Shown here in pieces: positions 1 to 8,113 of a stretch of 64,000 nt of DNA. Location: the IMG/VR virus record IMGVR_UViG_3300025138_000025, positions 1-64,000 of that record. One strand, written 5' to 3'. A program made the translations under genes and the position numbers. Origin of the DNA: a virus. Each line of letters begins with the position of its first letter. Position 1 is the stretch's first letter. The notes under the pieces are model-generated. The model saw nothing but the letters and a program-made list of their open reading frames with translations. It was not told where the DNA came from and ran no database searches.

Positions 1-68
1 TCGTCATCCTTCTCTCCTCGAAGGCCTTCTGCGTCTTTGTATTCATTTACTGTTATTAAGTCTGCCAT
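1..68 (-). CDS. Partial head-proximal structural protein (N-terminus only)
   Basis: Only the first 22 codons are in the window (MADLITVNEYKDAEG...), running off the left edge. It lies directly downstream of the capsid gene across a terminator. In HK97-like phages this slot usually holds a head-tail connector or DNA-packaging protein (gp6-like), and the opening is compatible with that, but the identification rests on position alone. Confidence 0.55.
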   Translation of the reverse strand, partial: MADLITVNEYKDAEGLRGEKDD

Positions 69-72
69 AGTT

Positions 73-103
73 AAAAAGTGTGGGGTTTTAGGTAAACCCC
101 ACA
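73..103 (-). terminator. Rho-independent terminator after capsid gene
   Basis: A perfect 10-bp stem (TGTGGGGTTT with AAACCCCACA) with a 5-nt loop is followed on the minus strand by CTTTTTAA. It sits just past the capsid stop codon and probably uncouples the very highly expressed capsid from the tail genes to the left. Confidence 0.85.
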
Positions 104-120
104 AAAACCGTAATTAGCTA

Positions 121-2169
121 TTAACTAGCTTTGTACTGTAGTACGTGACAAGAAGTTGACGCATCAATTAGATCCGTAAATCCTAATCTTTGAGAAGCCA
201 CTAGGACTCTTCTTTGATTAGCTACTTCATAATCGGACTCAATGGTTACACCTCTAAGTCTCGGTAATACGAAGTTTCTTGGGTTTACTGCAAGAGCGTG
301 CATTTTACCTGTTGCCGGAGCAGCAAATTCATCACACATTAATACTCTTGAACCAAATACAGTTCCAATTTCACCAGTAAGCTTAGTTGCCTGATTACCA
401 ACTAGGTTAGCATCTTGGAACTCAGCATCTTCTAGTAATTCGTAGTAGCCTCTTTGAGAGACAACATATACTACGTCTGAAGGATTGATACCATATTTAC
501 CCATGTTCTTTCTAGCACCTAACAACTGTGCTGCTGTTAGTTTATCAGTAGCAAAAGCTGTAGCTGATTGGGTCTTGTTAGCCCCAGCCATTGTGATTAG
601 CCCTTCAAAAGCTGCACCGCCAGTACCAAAAGCACCGTCTGCGTGATTACCAGCTAAGATAGCGTTTTCCATTGCTCTAGCATGAGATCTTACCATTGAT
701 TCTCTAATTAAAGGAAGAATCGGTAGGATAGCATCTTCTTCAGTTTCATTACCTAAGTATGATTGTGAAATTAATTTTTTAGTTGAAAGTGTTCTCTCAG
801 TTAAGTCGACACCTGCTCCATTAGCTGGATCATATGCATCGCCTCGTGGGTCTAAGTTACCTTTCGGTGCGCTTCCAGAAGCTACTTGGTTAGCTGTAAA
901 TTCAGCATAGCCGCTATCTGGCATGATTGGGATAATCATATTAGCAGAGTTCATTGGGATTTCTCTAAATAGAGGAGCCAATACTAACTCATTTTGAATA
1001 TCTCTTTCAATGTTAGTTGAAACAATTTGCTCAAAATCAGCTGATGATACTTCAACACCTGACATTACATTAACTTTTTCCATTAATGCTTTTGCATGAT
1101 TGTTATTCCAACCTTTTCCTGTAGCAAGACCTGCGAATTTAGCGTCGATTACATCTTCTTTAAATTCTGTTTTCCAGTCTGTGCTGCCTGTTCTATCACC
1201 GAAGTGTCTTTTTGACTCACGAATATTCATGATTTCTGATGATTTCTCAACTAGTTGGGCTTCGAGTTCTTTAACTACTTTGCTAAGATCTTCTTGCTTT
1301 TCGTTTACTCTTTTCTCAACATCTGAGATAAGCCTTTCGGCTCCTGTTAATCCTGCTTGGATTACAGATTTTTGTTCTTCCTGTTTAGCTTCTTGAACAG
1401 CTTTTTCAGTAACTTCAACTTCTGCTTGCTTTTCAGCCTGCTCAGTTAATGTTTTTTCTTCAGCTGCTTTAGCTTCTGCTTGTTTCATAGCAATTGTAGT
1501 TGCAGTTTTTTCTGCTACTTCTTTTGCGAATGACTCAAGGTCAAAGCCCGCTTCAGGAGTCTTCTTTTCTTCTGACATTTTAGTCTCCATGTTATGGGAT
1601 TGCTCCCCGCTTGGCTGCTCAATTTTAACAGCGTCTGCTGCTGCACCTGAGTTAGCCTTAATAAATTGGTTTTGGAATTTTTTATAGTCTTCCATATTAT
1701 CGAATGATTTTGCTAAAGAGAACGTTGCTCCCTGGTTGCAAGGCACTGATACTACAGAAACTTCAAAAAGTTCCGCGTCCTTTATCTTATATCCATCGGT
1801 TTCAGTCATATAATCAGCGTCCTTGACTTTGAAACCAACAGAAAAAGCTCCAAGTACGCCATCTTTAATTAAATTCTTTATTTCAGCATTGGCATTAGAT
1901 ATCTTTGCAGTTATATCTAAGCCTTTATCGGTTACTGCTAAATCAGTAGCACGTCCTATAGGTTTATTATAGTCGTGATTAAACAAGATTATTGGATTAC
2001 CTTTAAAGTTCTCCAGTCCGCCTGATTTTGTCCATGCTTGTGCTTCAATTATGTCGCCTGCACGATCTAAATCGATTGTACTTGCGGAACCTTTAATTTG
2101 TAAGCAACCGTCGTCGTCTTCTCCTAAAGATTTAAGAGTGGACGCCCAATGAAAAATTTTATCCGACAT
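121..2169 (-). CDS. Fused HK97-type prohead protease and major capsid protein
   Basis: 682 residues. Residues ~20-155 match the HK97 gp4/U35 prohead protease: His65 in FNHDYNKPIGR, Ser110 in GAFSVGF and Glu136 in LFEVSVV form the expected catalytic set. Residues ~200-330 are a Glu/Lys/Ala-rich coiled-coil delta (scaffold) domain, and ~350-682 an HK97-fold capsid protein ending ...TDLIDASTSCHVLQYKAS. Usually protease and capsid are separate genes; here they are one frame. An internal ATG (Met198, position 1578) has a GGAG Shine-Dalgarno, so capsid with its delta domain may also be made alone. It follows the 84-aa gene with a TAATG overlap. Confidence 0.92.
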   Translation of the reverse strand: MSDKIFHWASTLKSLGEDDDGCLQIKGSASTIDLDRAGDIIEAQAWTKSGGLENFKGNPIILFNHDYNKPIGRATDLAVTDKGLDITAKISNANAEIKNLIKDGVLGAFSVGFKVKDADYMTETDGYKIKDAELFEVSVVSVPCNQGATFSLAKSFDNMEDYKKFQNQFIKANSGAAADAVKIEQPSGEQSHNMETKMSEEKKTPEAGFDLESFAKEVAEKTATTIAMKQAEAKAAEEKTLTEQAEKQAEVEVTEKAVQEAKQEEQKSVIQAGLTGAERLISDVEKRVNEKQEDLSKVVKELEAQLVEKSSEIMNIRESKRHFGDRTGSTDWKTEFKEDVIDAKFAGLATGKGWNNNHAKALMEKVNVMSGVEVSSADFEQIVSTNIERDIQNELVLAPLFREIPMNSANMIIPIMPDSGYAEFTANQVASGSAPKGNLDPRGDAYDPANGAGVDLTERTLSTKKLISQSYLGNETEEDAILPILPLIRESMVRSHARAMENAILAGNHADGAFGTGGAAFEGLITMAGANKTQSATAFATDKLTAAQLLGARKNMGKYGINPSDVVYVVSQRGYYELLEDAEFQDANLVGNQATKLTGEIGTVFGSRVLMCDEFAAPATGKMHALAVNPRNFVLPRLRGVTIESDYEVANQRRVLVASQRLGFTDLIDASTSCHVLQYKAS
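1576..1588 (-). promoter_or_regulatory. Internal ribosome binding site and start for capsid-only product
   Basis: On the minus strand GGAG (1588-1585) is six bases upstream of ATG at 1578, which opens MSEEKKTPEAG at the beginning of the delta domain inside the protease-capsid fusion. This is the place where a separate capsid gene would start in relatives. Confidence 0.5.
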
Positions 2170-2423
2170 TATTTCTCTCCTTTCTTAGTAGCTTTAGGTT
2201 TAGGTGCTGTTACTTCCTCTACCTTTGGTGCTACTACTTGGACAGGATAACGTTTGTTCATCATAGAAATAACTCTAGCCCAAGAACCCCATGCTCTTCT
2301 AAGCATAAAGTCTTTAACTGGAACATCACTTCCATGTGATTTGTAATCGGGCAAGCTCATAGTTTCAACGCCTTTGCTGGCGCAGAAGTCTGAAAGAGCT
2401 TTTACCATCATATCTTTTGTCAT
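2169..2423 (-). CDS. Hypothetical protein between portal and protease-capsid
   Basis: 84 residues with a folded-looking N-terminal part and a Lys/Pro-rich tail (KVEEVTAPKPKATKKGEK). Its stop overlaps the start of the capsid fusion (TAATG), so the two are translationally coupled. I do not recognise the family. Position between portal and protease suggests a virion or assembly role, an inference only. Confidence 0.8.
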   Translation of the reverse strand: MTKDMMVKALSDFCASKGVETMSLPDYKSHGSDVPVKDFMLRRAWGSWARVISMMNKRYPVQVVAPKVEEVTAPKPKATKKGEK

Positions 2424-2425
2424 AT

Positions 2426-3631
2426 TTAGTCCTCTGTGTCTTCGGGCGGTCTCCCGCCTTCTGCTGGATTGCTTGCGGAGCCTGCAATATTTGCAGGAAC
2501 TCTCGGTGTATCGAATCCGTTGATCTTCTCAAGTCGTAAGGCCTCCCTTGCTTCGTTCGGTGTTAATATACCAGTGTTCACAAGTGTAGCGTAATACGCC
2601 GCTTGGTCTTTTAACTCTGGTTGAAGTGCAGGAATTCCTGACACTTCTTCGTCCAGTTTAAAGCCGAAGAATCTCTCGAAAGCATATGCTATTTTATTAG
2701 TAATAGGCAGTATGGTTTCTAAATAATAAAGACGGTGATTAGGGCGAATGTTCGCATTATTCCCGCCATCCATTAAAATTGGTGGTATTCCTATAGCTTC
2801 TAAGATAATTTTCTCATTAGCTTTAATACCGTCTTGGAAGTCTAAATCTTTGAAGTTTACTTCAGTTAGATTCTCAACTTCTAATCCACCATCTAAAAAT
2901 AGTGGACGTCTGCCTCCAGACTGTGGATTGTATCTTGCAACCCAAGCTGATAACATTCTTTCTTTGATTTTCTCAGAAAGAGTGTTTGGCGATTTTAGTA
3001 CTAGTCCTGGTACTGCTCCATTTTTGAAGAAGTTATCCTGGAAGTTTCTCATGCTAGACAATAATTGCATTGTTCTAAATGCAGGTTTAAGTCTAGGTAC
3101 TCCTCTATAAATAGAGTTAAAACTGTTTTCTTTTATGTGGATAATCTCACTTGGACTATAGTCTATACTGTGGTCATATGTATATTTTTCTACATAAGTA
3201 TTATCATCAGTATGAATAACCATGTGGTCTGCTGGAAGATGGTACAGATGAGCACCATCAAAATATATAAAGATATTACCATCTATCATTAAATCAATTA
3301 TTAAGTTTCTTTTAAAAGCACTTACATCTTGAAATGGGTTTGGTTGTACATTTAGTAGAACATTGACTTTTGACCGTCTTATTCCTTTATATGCACTATC
3401 TAATCCTGTTACTTGCTCACCTACATCAAAAGGTATTTCCGCAGCGTCATCCACTATCATGTTGACTGCTCGGTTTACTACTTCTAATTGTTCGTAAGCA
3501 TTACGGTAATTGGTAATGTTCTCTCTAGAAAGTACTTCTAGACCTTGATCTCTTGAGATGACAAATTGAGACGGATTGAGTTTTTCCTCAACGTCTTTAT
3601 TGTTACCTGTTATAAAATCATACCATGCCAT
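2426..3631 (-). CDS. HK97-type portal protein
   Basis: 401 residues, the normal size for the HK97 gp3 portal family. Typical segments are visible: the N-terminal region with NAYEQLEVVNRAVNMIVDD, DGNIFIYFDG, PRLKPAFRTMQLLSSMRNFQ, and the basic KERMLSAWVARYNPQSGGRR stretch before the GLEVENL strand. It forms the dodecameric vertex ring that threads DNA into the capsid. It lies between the HNH nuclease (14-bp overlap) and the protease-capsid gene, the classical order. Confidence 0.93.
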   Translation of the reverse strand: MAWYDFITGNNKDVEEKLNPSQFVISRDQGLEVLSRENITNYRNAYEQLEVVNRAVNMIVDDAAEIPFDVGEQVTGLDSAYKGIRRSKVNVLLNVQPNPFQDVSAFKRNLIIDLMIDGNIFIYFDGAHLYHLPADHMVIHTDDNTYVEKYTYDHSIDYSPSEIIHIKENSFNSIYRGVPRLKPAFRTMQLLSSMRNFQDNFFKNGAVPGLVLKSPNTLSEKIKERMLSAWVARYNPQSGGRRPLFLDGGLEVENLTEVNFKDLDFQDGIKANEKIILEAIGIPPILMDGGNNANIRPNHRLYYLETILPITNKIAYAFERFFGFKLDEEVSGIPALQPELKDQAAYYATLVNTGILTPNEAREALRLEKINGFDTPRVPANIAGSASNPAEGGRPPEDTED

Positions 3632-3989
3632 GTTTGTTTCTCTGTATCTCTACCCAATGTTGTTGTTTTTTTGCTGTTATTAGTGTTGGGCGTTTCCCAT
3701 AGATACCATGTAATCGTAAATGGTGGCTATGACATAGTGTAACAGCATGGTCATAAAGTTTCTCGTGTTCTTCTTCGATAAATTGCTCTCGAACACCTAA
3801 AATTTCGTCTTCTGAAGTTATGGTTATCTTATTTTTCTTTAACCATACTTCTAATAACTCGGTTAGACCATAAAAGTGATGAAAGTCTAAGTTCTCTTGA
3901 CTGCCGCAAATATAACATTCCGTTCCTTTATTATATTTAGACTTGGCTTTGTCCCGAACATACTTTACTAAATCTCTTTTTAAAGTCAT
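3618..3989 (-). CDS. HNH endonuclease of the packaging module
   Basis: 123 residues with paired zinc-binding cysteines (CYICG at 25-29; CHSHH near 100) and the nuclease core LDFHHFYGL followed by LCHSHHLRLHG. HNH proteins beside terminase and portal in HK97-like phages assist terminase cleavage during packaging, and this gene sits exactly between terL and portal. It has its own promoter at 4010-4038, so it is transcribed separately as well as from upstream. Confidence 0.85.
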   Translation of the reverse strand: MTLKRDLVKYVRDKAKSKYNKGTECYICGSQENLDFHHFYGLTELLEVWLKKNKITITSEDEILGVREQFIEEEHEKLYDHAVTLCHSHHLRLHGIYGKRPTLITAKKQQHWVEIQRNKHGMV

Positions 3990-4009
3990 AAACCTACTTC
4001 TATATTAGA

Positions 4010-4038
4010 ATTGTACCAAATATTCGAGCATATGTCAA
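4010..4038 (-). promoter_or_regulatory. Sigma-70-type promoter for HNH/portal/capsid
   Basis: Minus-strand TTGACA (4038-4033), 17-bp spacer, TACAAT (4015-4010), with the TTC that precedes TTGACA in the other promoters here. It lies in the gap between terL and the HNH gene and would boost the structural genes. Confidence 0.75.
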
Positions 4039-4061
4039 GAACTATTTTTTGGTGGGGTATA

Positions 4062-5360
4062 TTAGAATGATGTAACACTTGTCTCGAACGAATATAGAGC
4101 GTAGCGCAAGGCGTCTGCCATGTGACACGCGTAATTATGTTTGGGTTTTTCTCTTAATAAATTAGGATTTGGATCCCACTGATACTGGTCTAGACTTATC
4201 AAAGACTCTTCGCATCTCTGGTGCACTGTTAGTTTATCATTATCAATAATACCTCCTACATGTCCAATACCATCAAGTACAGATTTCTTGGCGTTAATAG
4301 TAGTAATATCGTAATTTTGTGCAAAGTCAAATCTTGTTTGCTGAGCTGCTGAATCAATATAAATATAATCTATATTCCACTTCTCAACGAGCTTGCCTAT
4401 TTCTATAGCGTGTTGTTCAGTAGTTCTCTCTGAATCAAAGTACTCATCTAATAGATAATATCTATCTGCATCCCAATCGTATGCCATAACACAGAAAGCT
4501 GTAGGATCTCTGTAACCTACGTCCATTCCTGCGAATACATCCATTCCATTTAAATCTATTTCTGATAAGTCTGCAACACATTTCTCGTGGTCAAATGCCC
4601 ATACCTGGCCTTCAAAGACATTGAAGTCTGCCATGTATTCTTGATTAAATTCAGACTCAGACATAGTTTTCCTAGCTTCCTCGATGTCTGTATCAGATAT
4701 TCGTGGATTTTCATGATAGGTAGCTTTTACAGAACACCATTCTGGAAACTCATCACTGAATCCTCTATGCCAGAACTCTGCAAACCAATTATTCCTACCC
4801 CTTGGAGTAGATATAAAGATTGCTTTAGAATTTTCTTTATCTAGTGTAGGTCTTAGTGCTACATTGAAGGCATCTCTACCATCCACAAGTGCGGCCTCAT
4901 CAAAGATAATTAAATCGTAACTTCTACCAACTACAGAGTCAACCTGATTGACAGAACCCATACGGATTGTAGAACCATTGGTAAGTTCTATAACTTTATC
5001 CTTAGCATTATCTCTAGTAACTTCTAAATCGAAATGTTTGATTAAACTTCTTTGAAGTTCAAAAGAAATTTGGGATAGTGAGTAGTTGGGTGACATAAGT
5101 AATACATTAGCTCCTGGAACTAAAGTGATTAATTGTCCTATAATATTTGCAATATAAGTTTTGCCCTGCCTCCTAGAAACGGCTGCAGTAACGAAACGAT
5201 ATTTTGGGTTGTTGATTGCGTTTATAATGGCGTGTTGAGAAGTATTAGGAGTTATTCCTAACAAATCCATATAGCCGTCGATTGGTAGCTTAATGAATCT
5301 GTTATCACTAAACTTCATTAAGCCATCTGATAAGATGTCTGTTCTACTTACTTGTATCAA
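4062..5360 (-). CDS. terL: Terminase large subunit
   Basis: 432 residues. The ATPase domain has a Walker A-like SRRQGKT at 62-68, Walker B YDLIIFDEAALVDG (Asp154, Glu155) and a following FISTPRGRNN coupling motif. The C-terminal RNase H-like nuclease shows FAGMDVGYRDPT, YIDSAAQQTRFDF and ACHMADALRYALYS. It pumps DNA into the prohead through the portal and cuts the concatemer. The candidate small subunit is 11.5 kb away at 16903, an unusual separation. It overlaps the upstream 75-aa gene by ATGA. Confidence 0.95.
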   Translation of the reverse strand: MIQVSRTDILSDGLMKFSDNRFIKLPIDGYMDLLGITPNTSQHAIINAINNPKYRFVTAAVSRRQGKTYIANIIGQLITLVPGANVLLMSPNYSLSQISFELQRSLIKHFDLEVTRDNAKDKVIELTNGSTIRMGSVNQVDSVVGRSYDLIIFDEAALVDGRDAFNVALRPTLDKENSKAIFISTPRGRNNWFAEFWHRGFSDEFPEWCSVKATYHENPRISDTDIEEARKTMSESEFNQEYMADFNVFEGQVWAFDHEKCVADLSEIDLNGMDVFAGMDVGYRDPTAFCVMAYDWDADRYYLLDEYFDSERTTEQHAIEIGKLVEKWNIDYIYIDSAAQQTRFDFAQNYDITTINAKKSVLDGIGHVGGIIDNDKLTVHQRCEESLISLDQYQWDPNPNLLREKPKHNYACHMADALRYALYSFETSVTSF

Positions 5361-5584
5361 TGCAATATCTCGTCTTCAAATAAATTTTCTTCATCCTCTT
5401 CTAGTATTCCTAGAACGAGAGCCTTGTTATATAAGTATACATAAGCGGCAGAAAGATTCTTAAGGTTTTCCTCTGCTGGACTCAATGGTCTTTTCTTTTC
5501 AGTATTCATTAGTTGTTTCATAAATTTAGTACCATGTACTATTCCTTCATCCAACCATAATTTCTGCCCACTTACTTGTGTCAT
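5357..5584 (-). CDS. Hypothetical protein immediately upstream of terL
   Basis: 75 residues, acidic C-terminus (EEDEENLFEDEILH). It overlaps terL by four bases and the 80-aa basic protein by four. Its position is where a small terminase often lies, but no helix-turn-helix is evident and the size is small, so I leave the function open. Confidence 0.75.
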   Translation of the reverse strand: MTQVSGQKLWLDEGIVHGTKFMKQLMNTEKKRPLSPAEENLKNLSAAYVYLYNKALVLGILEEDEENLFEDEILH

Positions 5585-5823
5585 CTCTTTCTTCCTTTGT
5601 GTAGCCCGTGGCTAGCGTGTTGTTTTCCTTTCTTACTAGCAGCTCTCTTCTTTCGATTTGCTGCCGCTAGTTTCTTCTTACCTGCTGCGGTAGATTTTAG
5701 TTTAGCTATAGTTTTTGAAGGAGCATATACTTCTCCAGTCTTAGATGACTTCTTGCCACTAGCGGTTCTCCACTTCTGTTTAGTCCACTTTTTTAAGGAC
5801 TTCTGTGACTTCTTTAAAGCCAT
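5581..5823 (-). CDS. Small very basic conserved phage protein (DUF5872-like)
   Basis: 80 residues, about one third Lys/Arg, beginning MALKKSQKSLKKWTKQKWRT and ending in HASHGLHKGRKR. The KKWTKQKWRT opening and the TGEVYAPSKTIAKL segment are what I associate with DUF5872 proteins of marine phages. A DNA-binding or virion-internal role is inferred from charge and from the neighbouring run of similar basic genes. Confidence 0.75.
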   Translation of the reverse strand: MALKKSQKSLKKWTKQKWRTASGKKSSKTGEVYAPSKTIAKLKSTAAGKKKLAAANRKKRAASKKGKQHASHGLHKGRKR

Positions 5824-5996
5824 TACTTTCTACCTTTAGCTTTTACTTTTGCTGTCTTGCTTAGATCTTTAAAGTGAAAAAGCCTTACACTTGTTTTAGT
5901 ATGAGATTTGTTTGTATGTAACTCTCCATTAGGCATCTTATGAGAAGTGCCTTTATGTTCTGTTCCATCTTTTTTATAGTGTTTTACGCCTTTCAT
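5823..5996 (-). CDS. Small basic His/Lys-rich protein
   Basis: 57 residues starting MKGVKHYKKDGTEHKGTSH and ending KTAKVKAKGRK. It is joined to both neighbours by TAATG overlaps, which supports the reading. Unknown function; it belongs to the run of very basic small genes between the membrane genes and terL. Confidence 0.7.
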   Translation of the reverse strand: MKGVKHYKKDGTEHKGTSHKMPNGELHTNKSHTKTSVRLFHFKDLSKTAKVKAKGRK

Positions 5997-6196
5997 TACT
6001 TTCTATATCCTCCGCCAGCCTTTTTGTAAGCTGATGCTAACATCTGGGCTTTTCTTGCAGACCACTGGCCTGGGCCTCCACCTTTGCTACCTGCTTTTAT
6101 CCTGTTGAAAAGGTTTTTACGCATAGTGGGTTTAGTGTAGTTTCCTGCTGCATTTACTGTTGACTTTTTCTTTTTAGTCGTAGCTTTTCTAGGCAT
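5996..6196 (-). CDS. Small basic conserved phage protein
   Basis: 66 residues: MPRKATTKKKKSTVNAAGNY, then RKNLFNRIKAGSKGGGPGQW and SARKAQMLASAYKKAGGGYR. The GGGPGQWSARKAQMLA core recurs, as I recall, in marine phage genomes as a conserved protein of unknown function. TAATG-coupled on both sides. Probably nucleic-acid binding on charge grounds. Confidence 0.75.
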   Translation of the reverse strand: MPRKATTKKKKSTVNAAGNYTKPTMRKNLFNRIKAGSKGGGPGQWSARKAQMLASAYKKAGGGYRK

Positions 6197-6345
6197 TACT
6201 TCTTTTTCTTTTTCATCATAGCCATCTGAAGTGCTTTAGGTAACTTCTTCTGTGCTGCTGTTAACCCACCACCTGATTTCTTCTTACCAGCTTTCTTTGC
6301 AGGCTTCTTCTTCGTAGGTTTTTTCTTTCCATACATTCCTTTCAT
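6196..6345 (-). CDS. Small basic Lys-rich protein
   Basis: 49 residues, MKGMYGKKKPTKKKPAKKAG to MAMMKKKKK. The start is chosen because AAGGAGAAAACT precedes this ATG, while a longer in-frame reading has no ribosome binding site. Half the residues are lysine; charge suggests DNA or RNA binding. Confidence 0.7.
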   Translation of the reverse strand: MKGMYGKKKPTKKKPAKKAGKKKSGGGLTAAQKKLPKALQMAMMKKKKK

Positions 6346-6355
6346 AGTTTTCTCC

Positions 6356-6643
6356 TTACCATTTAACCTTGTCGGCCCAATAAGCGGCGGACATTTTACC
6401 ACGCGCAATGTTTTTTGCGTGTCTTGCTTTAAAACTTTTTCTTTTTGCTTTCATTCTGTCTGATTCACCAGCTTTTGGCGCACCAGCAGTACTAGCACCT
6501 TTCTGTCCAAAACGAATAGTCTTTATCTGACTACCACTTTTAGCCACCACAATGTGTGATTTGGTTTTGTGTCCAGGTGTTCTTTTAGGCTTGTTAAAAC
6601 CACTAACTCCAGCCCGTTTTAACCTGGGGTCCTTGGTTGCCAT
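6356..6643 (-). CDS. Conserved basic phage protein (DUF6321-like)
   Basis: 95 residues: MATKDPRLKRAGVSGFNKPK, HIVVAKSGSQIKTIRFGQKG, then DRMKAKRKSFKARHAKNI and KMSAAYWADKVKW. The IKTIRFGQ...F.ARH....GKMSAAYWA pattern is the DUF6321 signature as I remember it, frequent in marine phages. Function unknown; the neighbours suggest a virion-associated or packaging role. Confidence 0.8.
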   Translation of the reverse strand: MATKDPRLKRAGVSGFNKPKRTPGHKTKSHIVVAKSGSQIKTIRFGQKGASTAGAPKAGESDRMKAKRKSFKARHAKNIARGKMSAAYWADKVKW

Positions 6644-6903
6644 TAATCTACGTGAACTGGCGTACCGAACACGGTAGCTGCTGCTGCAAATATTTGATCC
6701 GTTGTTTCTTTATATACTATTTCAGTACCAAATGCAGATACTTTAATGCTTCCCAATGTTACATCGGCAGCGTTTGCTATTGTCACGACTTGAACTGTAG
6801 CGGTATTGTTAAAAATTCTAACGTAATTAGAATTTAAAAATGTGGAGGCTGCCCCTACGGTAGTACCGCAAGCTGCTTCTGCTCCTAATAGTCTCATTTT
6901 CAT
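6643..6903 (-). CDS. Small beta-rich conserved phage protein
   Basis: 86 residues, MKMRLLGAEAACGTTVGAAS then alternating beta-prone strands (YVRIFNNTATVQVVTIANA, EIVYKETTDQIFAAA). It directly precedes the DUF6321-like gene, a pairing I recall from other marine phages. Composition and length fit a decoration or accessory virion protein, but that is inference. Confidence 0.75.
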   Translation of the reverse strand: MKMRLLGAEAACGTTVGAASTFLNSNYVRIFNNTATVQVVTIANAADVTLGSIKVSAFGTEIVYKETTDQIFAAAATVFGTPVHVD

Positions 6904-6907
6904 GATT

Positions 6908-7090
6908 TTATCCTCTGTTTAACAATTTATCTAATTGTTTTTCTCGAAAGTTACATTTTTTCATAGTTGTGTAATCTTTCAACTTGTGTAATTTCTCTAG
7001 TCTTGCCCTATGTTGCATAATCAATATTGCTACAGATTTCTCAATCTTCTGCATTTGACTTGGTAACTCGAACTTTTCGTACAAATCCAT
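6908..7090 (-). CDS. Hypothetical helical protein
   Basis: 60 residues from MDLYEKFELPSQMQ. AAGGAGG with a 3-base spacer precedes this ATG, which decides the start over a longer in-frame option. Predicted mostly helical and basic (HRARLEKLHKLKDYTTMKKC). Family not recognised. Confidence 0.7.
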   Translation of the reverse strand: MDLYEKFELPSQMQKIEKSVAILIMQHRARLEKLHKLKDYTTMKKCNFREKQLDKLLNRG

Positions 7091-7103
7091 AGGCCTCCTT
7101 AAA

Positions 7104-7130
7104 GGTGAAAACAAGCCCCTCTACGGGGCT
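7104..7130 (-). terminator. Probable terminator
   Basis: Minus-strand hairpin AGCCCC-GTAGA-GGGGCT followed by TGTTTTC, just downstream of the 58-aa membrane gene. The U-tract is short, so termination may be partial. Confidence 0.6.
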
Positions 7131-7142
7131 CATTGTAATAGT

Positions 7143-7319
7143 TTACTTGTCCTTCGCTCGGCCTACGTTTAACGCACACCAATCGATAACTGTGTAAATC
7201 TTTTTTAACCAACCGTTGTCTACTGGTGTAGGCGTTAAAGCTGCAATCAGTGATGCACCTAATACGATTGTTGGAATTACTGAAATTAATTTAGTAATCC
7301 ATACTAGAAGATCTATCAT
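7143..7319 (-). CDS. Small membrane protein, holin-like candidate
   Basis: 58 residues: one strong hydrophobic segment (ISVIPTIVLGASLIAAL, ~12-28) followed by a polar tail (GWLKKIYTVIDWCALNVGRA). A clear AAGGGGAGAGAT site precedes the ATG. Size and topology fit a holin or another small phage membrane protein; similar sequences occur, as I recall, in marine phages without assigned function. Confidence 0.7.
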   Translation of the reverse strand: MIDLLVWITKLISVIPTIVLGASLIAALTPTPVDNGWLKKIYTVIDWCALNVGRAKDK

Positions 7320-7354
7320 ATCTCTCCCCTTATCTGTCCTTTCGGACGCTTAGC

Positions 7355-7837
7355 TTAAACCCAGACTAATTCTGTGCCTGTGAGTATGCTCCCATTGAAC
7401 CATGGTAGGCGATTTTCATTCATATTGCCAAACCCCATAATTCTAACTGCGGTTACGGTTGTTCCATCTGATACCATTCTATATAACATATTGGTATCTT
7501 TAGTAACGAGATATAAGCCACCGAAGGCTCCACTAGTATTATTAAATTTTCTTGTTTCTGTTAAATTTTTAGTGACTACGGTATTTACAAAGGAGTTTAT
7601 TCCATATGTAAAACTGTTGTCTATACCTGCATATGAACCTTCTCCGACTAGGGAGAACGATTCATTACTGGCGTCTACTGTTATTGTGGATTCATTGGCA
7701 TATATTACGAAGCTTGTAATAGCAGCTCCCGTTGGATTAGGAAAGTTCTGCTTTAGTGTGGTTTCTGTAACCATCTTTACCCCATGACCTAAAGAGGCCC
7801 TATAGTGAGTTTTTGCTTCTGCCATTGTTCTATTCAT
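7355..7837 (-). CDS. Hypothetical beta-rich protein
   Basis: 160 residues with many Thr/Ser/Asn and short beta segments (SFVIYANESTITVDASNESF, YLVTKDTNMLYRMVSDGTTV). There is no signal peptide. Start could be Met1 or Met5 (MAEAKTHY); neither has a strong ribosome site. Composition resembles a phage structural or decoration protein. Not recognised. Confidence 0.7.
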   Translation of the reverse strand: MNRTMAEAKTHYRASLGHGVKMVTETTLKQNFPNPTGAAITSFVIYANESTITVDASNESFSLVGEGSYAGIDNSFTYGINSFVNTVVTKNLTETRKFNNTSGAFGGLYLVTKDTNMLYRMVSDGTTVTAVRIMGFGNMNENRLPWFNGSILTGTELVWV

Positions 7838-7970
7838 TGTGTGCGTTACTAGGCTTATAGTTGTACTTGTGAGCTTTCTTTTTTGCTCTAATCATATCAT
7901 CTTTTATATCTACTTTGCCGTCCCCATTTAGGTCTTTGCCAGTAAGTATATTCCATAATTTTTTAATCAT
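7830..7970 (-). CDS. Small protein with EF-hand/dockerin-like loop
   Basis: 46 residues from MIKKLWNILTGKDLNGDGKV. The start is taken at the ATGA overlap with the upstream gene. DLNGDGKVDIKDD matches the D-x-N-x-D-G-x-x-D calcium-binding loop of EF hands and dockerins. Possible Ca2+ binding; role unknown. Confidence 0.65.
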   Translation of the reverse strand: MIKKLWNILTGKDLNGDGKVDIKDDMIRAKKKAHKYNYKPSNAHNE

Positions 7971-8113
7971 ATTAACCATACAAATATAGAAGTAAGTAAT
8001 ACTCCTTCTCCAAAGGATATCCACATCATTGTATAGTCATCTAGTCCAAGTTTCTCTTGCCAGCCTACTATCCAGTCTCTGTGCCATCCCATAATAATTT
8101 CTAATTTTTCCAT
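7967..8113 (-). CDS. Small single-span membrane protein
   Basis: 48 residues, MEKLEIIMGWHRDWIVGWQE then a C-terminal hydrophobic segment (MMWISFGEGVLLTSIFVWLI). A GGGA site lies upstream of this ATG. It is ATGA-coupled to the EF-hand-like gene. Function unknown. Confidence 0.65.
   Translation of the reverse strand: MEKLEIIMGWHRDWIVGWQEKLGLDDYTMMWISFGEGVLLTSIFVWLI

Noticed and set aside
5357-5584. 75-aa gene upstream of terL as small terminase
   Set aside because: Position fits, but there is no helix-turn-helix and the size is below usual. The 16903 product is the better candidate.
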